A stretch of DNA of 64,000 nt from positions 234,204,927-234,268,926 of the forward strand of contig NC_084481.1 in the NCBI RefSeq assembly GCF_030035675.1. Reading direction: 5' to 3'. Shown piece by piece: positions 54,318 to 64,000 of this stretch. Position 1 is the first letter of the stretch. Every line of letters begins with the position of its first letter. The translations under genes and the position numbers were made by a program. Origin of the DNA: Rhineura floridana. Its lineage: Eukaryota; Chordata; Lepidosauria; Squamata; Rhineuridae. The notes below the pieces were generated by a model. That model saw nothing but the letters and a program-made list of their open reading frames with translations, did not search any database and was not told where the DNA came from.

Positions 54318-56108
54318 TTTACGCTAAATTCCTTCTTAATAAACTAGAAGATTGGGTACAGACACAACAGATTTTATACCCTGAGCAAGTCGGCTTCCGT
54401 AAAGGCTCCTCTCCAATCGATCATTGCCTAACACTCAATTTCCTGGCAAAACAGTCCATCGCCGGTCCTACCCGACATCTGTATGTAGCATTTGTAGATT
54501 TGGCCGCAGCGTTCGACTTGATCGATAGGAATGCTTTATGGCACAAACTGTATCATCTGAACATCGACCCCCGCTTGCTATACCTTATTCGTATTTTATA
54601 CACTAACACCTTTGCTATAGTTAGAGCTCCCCATTCTGGAGTCCTATCTGATCCGATACCTGTGGACAGAGGCGTCAAACAAGGATGCCTCTTAGCTCCC
54701 CTGCTCTTTAATTTGTTTCTAAATGATATCATTCCTTTTTTATCCGGACCTCAATTTTTCTCCCCCTCTATCAGCCAAAGGAAAATACCGACACTTCTCT
54801 ATGCCGACGATATGGACCTTCTTTCCCTAGTTCCAATCGGACGTAGAAAGATGTTGAGATCCCTACAGTCCTATTGTTATAAGGAAAAACTCAACATTAA
54901 TTATGATAAAACCAAAGTTTTAGTTTTTGGGAAAAGATTCAAAGGACATCGCTGGCATATAGCTGATCATCAGTTAGAACAACCTCGAGAATTTAAGTAC
55001 CTGGGTATTTATTTTTCAGATACCCTTTCCTGGCAATATCACCGACAATATATTAAATCGCACATGGTTAAGACAATAGGGACAATTTTAAAATTTTCTC
55101 GTTCTGTGGGGGGCGGTCAGATTCACCCTACTTTAAAGATCTTTAAAGCAAAGGTGATCCCACAAATCCTATATGGAGTAGCCGTATGGGGCTGGGATTA
55201 TAATATCGTAACAGCCCTGGAAACTATACAAAATAGTTTTCTCAGGCGCTTGTTATCTCTCCCTGTGGGAACCTCTGCAGCGATGACTCGAATTGAGACG
55301 GGCTCCCCCCCACTGATGGCTCTCATACATTTTACCCTTCTGAAATTTTTGAGAACACTCAATGGGCCCCAGCCCGGGACATTATTACAATTATGTTTTG
55401 ACCACCCGTTCGCTTCTATCTTATGGCGCTCTAAATTAACTAAACTGCTATCAACTTACCACCTTTTAGAGCAGGATTTCAACGCAATGCCAAATAATAA
55501 ATCTCTACGTGAATACATATTCCTCCACTCTATGAACCAGGATAGATACTCAAAGGTATCTCCTTGGTACTGGCGATTTAAGCTTGACTCCCACTGCTCT
55601 ACTTATCTCCTTCAACCAATACCCCTTGTCCTTAGACGGGCGTTTACAGCCGTACGTTTTTTCTCCTTACCAAATGCGAACAGGGAAGGTCGACTAGCCG
55701 GTGTCCCTAAGGACCAAAGGAATTGTGTCTGTGGCTCACCCTCGGCGGAAGACCTTCCCCACGTTTTGCTCTACTGCCCAATTTATACTCAGCCCAGAAA
55801 TAGATTTCTTAGTAAATGGTTAGAAATCCCTCAGCTTGATTCACTTGATGCAAAAATCATTTTTTTAATGTCAGATCATAACTTGGAAGTAACCCACAAA
55901 GTAGCTCTTTTTGTAATAGCAGCAAGAAAACTTAGGGTCAATTACATTGCCCTTCGAGATATTACATAGGCAAGTTCTCTTATATGAAATCCCCGCTTAA
56001 ATGCTTCCCTTTTAAATGTCTCCATTTGATTTTAAAGTATTGTATATGTATTGTTTTAATTTGCATTGGCCTTTGGTCCTGCAAACAAATCAATAAAGTT
56101 AAAGTTTT
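54318..56108 (+). mobile_element. Non-LTR retrotransposon, 5' truncated, open RT frame; clade uncertain
   Basis: One uninterrupted frame ends at 55969. The element part, about 550 codons, starts near 54318 (YAKFLLNKLEDWV). RT blocks in order: LYPEQVGFRKGSS; YVAFVDLAAAFDLIDRNALW; DRGVKQGCLLAPLLFNLFLN; TLLYADDMDLLSL with the YADD catalytic pair; INYDKTKVLVFG. Near the C-terminus is a putative zinc knuckle, CVCG, then H and C (DLPHVLLYCPIY). A short 3' UTR ends aataaagttaaagtttt. The sequence differs from the CR1, L2 and BovB copies here. An APE-type clade such as Vingi or I-like is my best guess. The endonuclease is missing by truncation. An open frame implies recent insertion. Confidence 0.85.
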
Positions 56109-56289
56109 CTAGGACCTTCTGCTTCTCCTTTCCTCTGTCTAGAGACTTTTGAGCAGTTCAACCAACCACTGCCGCGCAGTCCCATCCCACCAGGCATATT
56201 TACACAAAAGCAAGTCCCACGTTGTGTTCAGTGGGGCATATTCCCAGTTGGAGCAGTTGCTGTTGCAATCTTCTTCTGTTGCAGCCTCC

Positions 56290-56640
56290 TCCTCCTCCTC
56301 CTTCAATACACAATAAAACAATTCTATCAAAACACTAAAATAAACATGCGCAGTTAAAATGTGCAATAAAACAAGTCCATTAAAGCAGCAATTAAAAACA
56401 GGAGGTTCAGGTCAGGAGATCAGGGGGAATGCATGCCTGAACAAGTTCGTCTTCAAGAGCTGGCGGAATGCCGATGCTATTTTGGCAGGAAGAGCCTTCC
56501 ACAGCATCTCTGCTAGGGGCAATCTGCTACTCTTGGAACCAGAGGGATGCAGTCAGAGGACCTTGCCAAGCAGCTGAACCAATGGCTGCTAGAGGCTTCA
56601 TCACCCCTACAAAAAATTTGCCAGCTCCACTATAGATCAC
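56290..56640 (-). mobile_element. L2-type LINE 3' end, antisense
   Basis: A-rich 3' UTR (cacaataaaacaattctatc), then tgaacaagttcgtcttcaag and gcaggaagagccttccacag, the reverse of an L2-like C-terminus and early 3' UTR. Confidence 0.6.
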
Positions 56641-56708
56641 TTATTTCTGTTTCCTAGAAAGCTAAAACGGCCAATTCACCTTGTAATGACAAAGACAGGC
56701 AGAGGCAA

Positions 56709-58735
56709 TAAGAACATAAGAAGAGCCTGCTGGATCAGGCCAGTGGCCCATCTAGTCCAGCATCCTGTTCTCACAGTGGCCAACCAGGTGCCTGGGGGAA
56801 GCCCACAAGCAGGACCCGAGTGCAAGAACACTCTCCCCTCCTGAGGCTTCCGGCAACTGGTTTTCAGAAGCATGCTGCCTCTGACTAGGGTGGCACAGCA
56901 CAGCCATCATGGCTAGTAGCCATTGATAGCCCTGTCCTCCATGAATTTGTCTAATCTTCTTTTAAAGCCGTCCAAGCTGGTGGCCATTACTGCATCTTGT
57001 GGGAGCAAATTCCATAGTTTAACTATGCGCTGAGTAAAGAAGTACTTCCTTTTGTCTGTCCTGAATCTTCCAACATTCAGCTTCTTTGAATGTCCACGAG
57101 TTCTAGTATTATGAGAGAGGGAGAAGAACTTTTCTCTATCCACTTTCTCAGTGCCATGCATAATTTTATACACTTCTATCCTGTCTCCTCTGACCCGCCT
57201 TTTCTCTAAACTAAAAAGCCCCAAATGCTGCAACCTTTCCTCGTAAGGGAGTCGCTCCATCCCCTTGATCATTCTGGTTGCCCTCTTCTGAACCTTTTCC
57301 AACTCTATAATATCCTTTTTGAGATGAGGCGACCAGAACTGTACACAGTATTCCAAATGCGGCCGCACCATAGATTTATACAACGGCATTATGATATCGG
57401 CTGTTTTATTTTCAATACCTTTCCTAATTATCACTAGCATGGAATTTGCCTTTTTCACAGCTGCCGCACACTGGGTCGACATTTTCATCGTGCTGTCTAC
57501 TACAACCCCGAGGTCTCTCTCCTGGTCGGTCACCGCCAGTTCAGACCCCATGAGCGTATATGTGAAATTCAGATTTTTTGCTCCAATATGCATAATTTTA
57601 CACTTGTTTATATTGAATTGCATTTGCCATTTTTCCGCCCATTCACTCAGTTTGGAGAGATCTTTTTGGAGCTCTTCACAATCCCTTTTTGTTTTAACAA
57701 CCCTGAACAATTTAGTGTCGTCAGCAAACTTGGCCACTTCACTGCTCACTCCTAATTCTAGGTCATTAATGAACAAGTTGAAAAGTACAGGTCCCAATAC
57801 CGATCCTTGAGGGACTCCACTTTCTACAGCCCTCCATTGGGAGAACTGTCCGTTGATTCCTGCTCTCTGCTTTCTGCTTCTTAACCAATTCCTTATCCAC
57901 AAGAGGACCTCTCCTCTTATTCCATGACTGCTAAGCTTCCTCAGAAGTCTTTGGTGAGGTACCTTGTCAAACGCTTTTTGAAAGTCTAAGTACACTATGT
58001 CCACTGGATCACCTCTATCTATATGCTTGTTGACACTCTCAAAGAATTCTAATAGGTTACTGAGACAGGACTTTCCCTTGCAGAAGCCATGCTGGCTCTG
58101 CTTCAGCAAGGCTTGTTCTTCTATGTGCTTAGTTAATCTAGCTTTAATAATACTTTCTACCAGTTTTCCAGGGACAGAAGTTAAGCTAACTGGCCTGTAA
58201 TTTCCGGGATCCCCTCTGGATCCCTTTTTGAAGATTGGCGTTACATTTGCCACTTTCCAGTCCTCAGGCACGGAGGAGGACCCAAGGGACAAGTTACATA
58301 TTTTAGTTAGCAGATCAGCAATTTCACCTTTGAGTTCTTTGAGAACTCTCGGGTGGATGCCATCCGGGCCCGGTGATTTGTCAGTTTTTATATTGTCCAT
58401 TAAGCCTAGAACTTCCTCTCTCGTTACCACTATTTGTCTCAGTTCCTCAGAATCCCTTCCTGCAAATGTTAGTTCAGGTTCAGGGATCTGCCCTATATCT
58501 TCCACTGTGAAGACAGATGCAAAGAATTCATTTAGCTTCTCTGCAATCTCCTTATCGTTCTTTAGTACACCTTTGACTCCCTTATCATCCAAGGGTCCAA
58601 TCGCCTCCCTAGATGGTCTCCTGCTTTGAATGTATTTATAGAATTTTTTGTTGTTGGTTTTTATGTTCTTAGCAATGTGCTCCTCAAATTCTTTGAAAGG
58701 AAAGGCAATCCTTTCTGTAGCCTGTGAATGCAAGG
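56709..58735 (-). mobile_element. CR1 LINE, antisense, 5' truncated with open ORF2 frame
   Basis: About 590 codons are open from near 58694 to the stop at 56913. Blocks in order: KFYKYIQSRRPSRE; DKSPGPDGIHPRVLKEL; IFKKGSRGDPGNYRPVSLTS; QHGFCKGKSCLSNL; VYLDFQKAFDKVPHQRLL; SGVPQGSVLGPVLFNLFIND; KFADDTKLF with the DD pair; and the C-terminal RRVRGDRIEVYK and FTQRIVKLWNLLP. The 3' UTR runs to a ttcttatgttctta terminus at 56709. The N-terminal endonuclease is lost by truncation at about 58735. No stop interrupts the remaining frame, so the copy is young. It lies antisense to MAP4K5. Confidence 0.93.
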
Positions 58736-58739
58736 ATCC

Positions 58740-61700
58740 TACCTCATAGGGCTGTTGGGGGGGTTCTTTTAAGGTAGGGCGGTGAGAGGTTGGGGGGGTT
58801 CTTGGGGTGGAGGCCCAGGAGTGGTGGAAGGTGAGAGGTAGGGGCAAGGGCCTGCCTGACCGGCGAACAGGGAGGGAGATATGTGTAGACCAGGAGGGGA
58901 TACTGTGAGAAGGGTGGGGAGCCATGATATTGAAAGGCTGGGCGGCAGATCCTGGAGAGGCGCAAATGGCAGGCCACGCCAGCATAGGGGAACAAGGGAT
59001 AGATGCATAATATCCATCCCTTGTTCCGGACCTGTCCACAACCAGAAGATAACTGGGGGATGCAGGACTCCATCCAACCTTCGACTGCTGTTGTGTAACG
59101 CCAGGTCTGTGGTGCAAAAAACAGCACTCATCCATGACATGATCTTGGATGTGAACGCAGACCTGGTATGTATTACGGAGACCTGGCTGGATGAGGCCTC
59201 AGCTCCTATACTTGAGGCCATGTGTCCAGCCGGTTTCCAGTACGCACAGCAGCCGAGAATTGGTAGGCGGGGAGGGGGAGTGGCAGTCATCTATCGGGGA
59301 TCTCTGGTTTTCGCCAGACCCCCTCTCCATGAGACCAAGTTTGTTGATTGCATGTACTGGAGGTTGGGCCCAAAGGGCAGTTTAGGGATTCTACTTGTGT
59401 ACCGCCCACCCCGCTGCACAGCAGACTCCCTGACCGAGGTGCTCGAGGTGATCTCAAGCGTGCGGTTGCTTTCCCCCAACCTATTGGTTGTAGGGGATTT
59501 CAATGTACACGCCGAGACTGCCCTTACGGGAGCCCCTCGAGGTTTCATTGAAACCATGACTTCTTGGGATCTGCACCTTAGTAATACGAGGCCCACCCAT
59601 GTAGCCGGTCATGCTATTGACCTTGTGTTTGTCTCGGGAGGGGAGGGAAGTGTTCTGAAAATGGGGGCTGTTTCTTCTAACCCTGTGTCATGGTCAGATC
59701 ACTATCTGGTGAATATAGATCTCTCGATGCCGCACACCCTCCGCAGGGGACAAGGACCTATTAGGATGGTCCGCCCCAGACGCCTGATGGAACCGCAGGG
59801 ATTCCTGAATGCGCTGGGTGATTTGGAGCTGACTGAAGGACACCCGGCCGAAGACCTGGTGATGGAGTGGAACAGGGAGATCACTGGGGCTTTGGATAGG
59901 GTGGCTCCGAAACGTCCTCTCCCCCTGAATAGAACTCAGACAGCACCCTGGTATACACCACGGTTGCGGGGTCTGAGATAGGAGGTGAGACGACTTGAGC
60001 GCCGGTGGTGGAAATCTCGCACTGAAGACGATCGGACACTGGTTAGAGCGGCAATAGCTGCCTACCAGGTGGCAACAAAGGCAACAAAGAGGGAATTCTT
60101 TGCTGCCTCTATTGCATCAGCAGAGTGTTGTCCCAGGAGATTGTTCCAGGTGGTCCGAAGCCTGGTCGGTCCAGTTGCTCAGGAACCCATGGAGCAATCT
60201 AAAATCTCCTGTGACATTTTTGCTAAACACTTTGCTGGTAAAATCGAGCGCCTGAAGAGCATGATTCCGTTCGCCGTGGATACAGGTAGTAGGCCAGGGT
60301 CGGCCAGTTGCATTCCGGTCCGGTGGGATCGGTTTCAGCCTCTTCCCTCTGAGGAAGTGGACAAGGTGCTCAGTACTGTGAAGCCAACCACCTGTCTGCT
60401 TGATCCTTGCCCTTCGTGGCTCGTCACGAGTTGCAAAGAGAGACTGAGCGAAGGGATCAAGGCAGTGGTAAATGCATCCTTGAAAGAGGGTGCAATGCCA
60501 TCAGCCCTCAAGGAGGCAGTGATAAAGCCCATCTTAAAAAAACCCTCCTTGGATCTCCAAGAGCTGAATAACTTCCGCCCAGTTTCTAATTTACCATTCT
60601 TAGGCAAGGTAATTGAGCGAGTGGTGGCCAGACAGTTACAGACACACTTGGAGGAAACGGATTATTTAGATCCATTCCAATCGGGTTTCAGGACTGGACA
60701 TGGAACTGAAACAGCCTTGGTCGCTCTGGTGGATGATATGAGGAGGGCGTTGGATAGGGGAGAGTATACCTTCCTCGTCCTCCTAGATCTCTCAGCGGCT
60801 TTCGATACCGTTGACCATGGTATCCTGTTGGATCGTCTAGGGGGATTAGGAATAGGGGGCACTGTTTTACAGTGGTTCCATTCCTATCTCTCAGATAGGC
60901 ACCAACGGGTAGCTTTGGGAGATGAGGTATCAGACCCTTGGCCTCTTAATTGTGGGGTGCCACAGGGCTCTATCCTCTCTCCCATGCTGTTTAACATCTA
61001 TGTGAAACCGCTGGGGGCCATCATCAGGAGTTTTGGGCTGAAGTGTCACCAATATGCGGATGACACACAGCTCTATCTCTCATTTAAGTCCTCACCAGAG
61101 TTGGCTGTGGATACCATGTCCAAGTGCCTGGAATCCGTAAGTGGATGGATGGGAGAGAACAGGCTGAAGCTGAATCCCGACAAGACCGAGGTGTTGCTTG
61201 TGGGAGACAGAGGAAGGCTGGGTATTACGGACCTGATGCTTAATGGGGTGAGATTACCCCTGAAAGACCAGGTCCACAGCCTCGGGGTCATTCTTGACTC
61301 CAGGCTGTCCATGGAGGCTCAGGTCTCGGCGGTGAGTCGGGCAGCTTGGTATCAGTTACATCTGATACGGAGGCTGCGACCCTACCTTCCTGTTCATCTG
61401 CTCCCACGGGTGATACATGCCCTGGTCTCCTCTCGCTTAGACTACTGTAATGCGCTCTACGTGGGGTTACCCTTGAAAACGGTCCGGAAATTGCAGCTGT
61501 TACAAAATGCGGCGGCACGCTTGATTAAGCACAGCCGTCGCCGTGACCATATCACGCCAGTGTTAATAGATCTTCACTGGTTACCAGTTGCTTACCGGGC
61601 CCAATTCAAGGTGTTGGTGCTGACCTTTAAAACCCTAAACGGTTTCGGCCCAGTCTATCTGAAGGAGCGCCTACAGAATCACCAATTATGCTGCCTGACA

Positions 61701-62054
61701 AGATCAGCCTCGCAAGACCTTCTCTCGGTCCCAACGGTTAAAACAGCCAGGCTGGTGCGGACCAGAGAGAGGGCCTTCTCGGTCGTGGCCCCCACCCTCT
61801 GGAACGCCCTTCCGTTTGATCTCCGACATGCTCCCTCCCTGATGGGTTTTCGCCAAGCCTTAAAAACCTGGCTATTCAGGCGGGCCTATGGGATTGGGGA
61901 GGATTCATTTTATAAGGTTTTAAATAGAAATTGGTTTTAAATGGATTATGATTGTGTTTGCTTGTATTTTATTTTGTATTATGTACTGCTCTCTATTATT
62001 GTGAGTCGCCTAGGGTGTCCACTAACCTGGACAGATAGGCGACCAACAAATAAG

Positions 62055-62091
<37 letters not shown>

Positions 62092-62117
62092 GTTGTTGTT
62101 GTTATTATTATTATTAT
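58740..62117 (+). mobile_element. L2 LINE, sense, nearly complete, one in-frame TAG
   Basis: Frame 58881-59981 encodes an APE endonuclease: LLLCNARSVVQK, CITETWLDE, VYRPPR, VVGDFNVH and SWSDHYLV hold the usual catalytic Asn, Glu, Asp and His. The same frame continues 59982-61940 with reverse transcriptase: [80 protein letters not shown], and the C-terminus SVVAPTLWNALPFDL. A single TAG at 59979-59981 separates the two parts; about 1,000 codons are otherwise open. The 3' UTR ends gcgaccaacaaataag and a (TTA)n tail at 62057-62117. It sits in sense in intron 3. Its 5' end abuts the truncated 5' end of the antisense CR1. Confidence 0.93.
62057..62117. repeat. (TTA)n/(TTG)n tail of the L2 copy
   Basis: Triplet runs tta, then ttg, then tta end the L2 element. 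Such tails are part of the L2 3' terminus and expand as microsatellites. Confidence 0.9.
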
Positions 62118-62799
62118 GAGTGCATCAACTGTAGACTTTAAGGTAGTTTGTTCTATGGATAATGGGCACAGTTGTGGGAGGGGATTTGTTTAAAAAACTA
62201 GTGTCTAGTTGATCAGATTAATCATTTAAAATAATTTTGATTGCATAATAGGGATGCTTGAGGAATTTGATTCCTGTGAATTTTGACACAAGCTGACTTT
62301 CTGGATGTGCACGTTCTGAACTAAAGTGTGGAGTGGAACATAATTATCTTTCAGAGGTTGCACTTCTCCAAATTTTGCAATGCCGTACCTGGCCCCCAAA
62401 TGCATTAAAAATGCACATTGTGGGATAAAATACATCTAGAAATGTGCACATTGTGGTCAAATACACAATTACATATTGTATGATAATATATGAATTTTCA
62501 TGAGAGTTTTTAACAAAAGATTATAGCTCGGACGTGAGATGGGATGGATTTATGAATGAATGCATGCGGCACTGACACAGAATGGAAATAGATTGATTCA
62601 TCCTGTCTAGAAAGACACCTCCCATTATTTAATCTGGAAGTAGATTTTTAGGAGAATATTCTATTTTTAATGCAGGCAGTTCTTAAAACTATGTGGCAAG
62701 CACCATCTTGGAAGGAGCATTCCCCCTGCCTGAGGGGAGGGGGACATCTCTTCCATGAGATCAGCTGCTCCTACACACATTGCAAGACATATTTTAAAC

Positions 62800-62919
62800 C
62801 AGCCTTCCCCAACTTGATGCTCTTTACCTGTTTTGGACTACAACTCCCATCAGCCCCAGCCAACGCAGCTGTGCCGGCTAGTCCAAAACAGTTGGAGGGC
62901 TCCAGGTTGGAGGAAGCTG
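62800..62919. mobile_element. hAT-type MITE, palindromic
   Basis: ccagccttccccaacttgat pairs with ctccaggttggaggaagctg. The inner arms hold ttttggactacaactcccat and gctagtccaaaacagttgga. attttaaa (62791-62798) and atcttaaa (62920-62927) match at 7 of 8, offset by one base from the left end. It lies 180 bp before exon 4. Confidence 0.75.
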
Positions 62920-63100
62920 ATCTTAAATGCAAAGAGAGTATGCTTCCTCCTGTAAAAAACAAAGAAACAACTGTTGGTTTTTTTCCTCATGTGCCAATAT
63001 ATGTAGATATAAAATTGACTAAAACTCGTACGGTCAATCAGCTAAGCTCCGTCCAGTCAGGCAACAGCCCTAATGGTGATTAACTATCTGTCTTTTTCAG

Positions 63101-63191
63101 GAGATGACTTTTCATTGATTCAGCAAGAGATCTATATGGTTAAGGAATGCAAGCACTGTAATATAGTAGCTTACTTTGGAAGCTATCTCAG
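63101..63191 (+). CDS. MAP4K5: MAP4K5 exon 4: codon 56 to codon 86 (part)
   Basis: Bounded by gtctttttcag|GAG and CTCAG|gtaagg, 91 nt, entering in phase 1 and leaving in phase 2. It encodes [20 protein letters not shown], then [10 protein letters not shown]. This includes the alpha-C glutamate E65 (QQEI), which pairs with K49 in active STE20 kinases. Compared with human MAP4K5 only one residue differs (Tyr for Phe at 67). [10 protein letters not shown] and KECKHCN separate it from MAP4K3 (EDFAVVQQEI, KDCKHPN). Confidence 0.97.
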
Positions 63192-63884
63192 GTAAGGCCT
63201 TCTTCTGTTTTATGTAAAGTCTTTTCTGTGCCAACTTCCTGAATGAGGCCTAAGGCTTTTCTGCACCAGCTCCTGAGGAGCGTGGCGTGCACCATTGTTG
63301 GTGTTTGTCACAGTCAGCAAAACTTGAATGTTGGGACTTACAGAGAGGCACTTCTCAGGCTGTGATAAGGCAGACGTGTTTTCCTCCCTAAATTCTGTTG
63401 GAGTTCTGCATTTTATTGAGCGGATCTCTGGGAATACATCTCATTCCTTATCAGGTTTGATCCTATGCCATGTGCACGCGTTTTCTGATATTCAGCACTG
63501 TTAGAAGTGTTCACACAGCTTGCTCCATACCAAGCAATCCCCACCCTGGGAAAATAAACCAAGAGGTGTGTTTTGCTTATGTGATACTTGCAAATCTGCA
63601 AACGTGTCAAGACTGGAGCTTGCTGTGGATCTTGACCCTGTGATAGCTGACTGTATAAATACGCTTGTAACCTCCTCAGTTCCTGCCCGCATAATGCAAA
63701 TAATGGTGGCCAGGTGGCACTTAAACATCACAGAGCTCCTGTGAACATGGTGAAGGAAATACTGTGTGCCCTGAGCCTCAGGCACAGGATGGGCTATGCC
63801 TATCAATGCAGTACAAATAAATGGATTTTCAGTTTGTTATAAATGTCCGAAATTAATTCTGATAATTTATGCTTCATTTCATAG
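63192..63884 (+). other. MAP4K5: Intron 4 of MAP4K5
   Basis: 693 bp between gtaagg and the acceptor catttcatag. I see no repeat family in it, which makes it the longest apparently repeat-free stretch next to coding sequence. Confidence 0.9.
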
Positions 63885-63949
63885 CCGTGAGAAGCTGTGG
63901 ATTTGTATGGAGTACTGCGGAGGAGGATCCCTTCAAGATATTTATCATG
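63885..63949 (+). CDS. MAP4K5: MAP4K5 exon 5: rest of codon 86 to first base of codon 108
   Basis: Bounded by tttcatag|CCG and CATG|gtaact, 65 nt, entering in phase 2 and leaving in phase 1. It encodes SREKLWICMEYCGGGSLQDI and YH, the kinase hinge (MEYCGGGSL, residues 94-102) that contacts adenine. It is identical to human MAP4K5 over these residues; MAP4K3 has RRDKLWICMEFCGGG. The next exon should open by completing a valine codon and TGPLSE; it lies outside the window. Confidence 0.97.
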
Positions 63950-64000
63950 GTAACTGGAAACTATATCTATTTAACTGTATCCATCTCTCTATCTAATCTA

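Larger units (their letters stand above)
42563..63100 (+). other. MAP4K5: Intron 3 of MAP4K5
   Basis: This 20.5-kb intron runs from gtaagc to acceptor gtctttttcag. Repeats are listed separately. I see nothing recognisable in 42563-43166, 44346-44930 (an L2-type antisense tail follows at about 44930-45010), 45011-45389, 45608-46164, 46941-47394, 48100-48990, 49084-49361, 49738-50329 (half a MITE at 49895-49965), 50681-52989, 53069-53454 and 62118-62799. Confidence 0.9.

Noticed and set aside
58736-59135. The N-terminal 130 codons of the antisense 740-codon frame as CR1 protein
   Set aside because: They are the reverse strand of the L2 5' region and contain no CR1 motif.
13447-63949. MAP4K3 instead of MAP4K5
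   Set aside because: Discriminating residues ([37 protein letters not shown]) follow MAP4K5 and not MAP4K3.

Overview
The window is vertebrate nuclear DNA from a squamate reptile, most likely a lizard. This is judged from the repeats: BovB (RTE) LINEs, tRNA- and 5S-rRNA-headed SINEs with BovB-like tails (Sauria type), CR1 copies ending in short TTCTTATG or ATTCTATG repeats, and several L2 subfamilies. The only host gene I can support is the 5' part of MAP4K5, a STE20-family (GCK-I) kinase, on the + strand. Its promoter lies in a CpG island at about 4040-5060, which holds a probable non-coding first exon with a splice donor after 4825. The start codon is at 13447 in exon 2 (13270-13554). Exons 3 (42505-42562), 4 (63101-63191) and 5 (63885-63949) follow. 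Together they encode the first 107 residues: the unique N-terminus, glycine loop, catalytic lysine, alpha-C glutamate and hinge. The rest of the kinase domain and the C-terminal citron-homology domain lie beyond the window.

Layout: 1-4040 is repeat-rich DNA upstream of the gene (BovB 3' end, hAT MITEs, Sauria SINE, CR1, L2). 4040-5060 is the promoter island. 4826-13269 is intron 1, with a 5S-rRNA-headed SINE bounded by a 10-bp target duplication and several hAT MITEs bounded by 8-bp duplications. 13555-42504 is intron 2, with CR1 and L2 fragments, tRNA-type SINEs, a 654-bp hAT element and a solo LTR nested in a CR1. 42563-63100 is intron 3. It carries a cluster of three young LINEs from different clades at 54.3-62.1 kb: a 5'-truncated element with a long open reverse-transcriptase frame, an antisense CR1 with an open frame, and an almost complete sense L2 broken by one in-frame TAG. 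63192-63884 is the short intron 4.

No bacterial-type operons, CRISPR arrays or functional RNA genes are present. The long open frames outside MAP4K5 are LINE proteins or shadows of GC-rich or repeat sequence. The points most worth following are: inverted L2 copies that bracket the 58-nt exon 3 and could fold around it; the two kinds of 5S-headed SINE; the hAT MITE families, several sharing a core that resembles the ZNF143/THAP11 (SBS) motif; and the intact-frame LINE at 54.3 kb, whose clade I cannot name with confidence.
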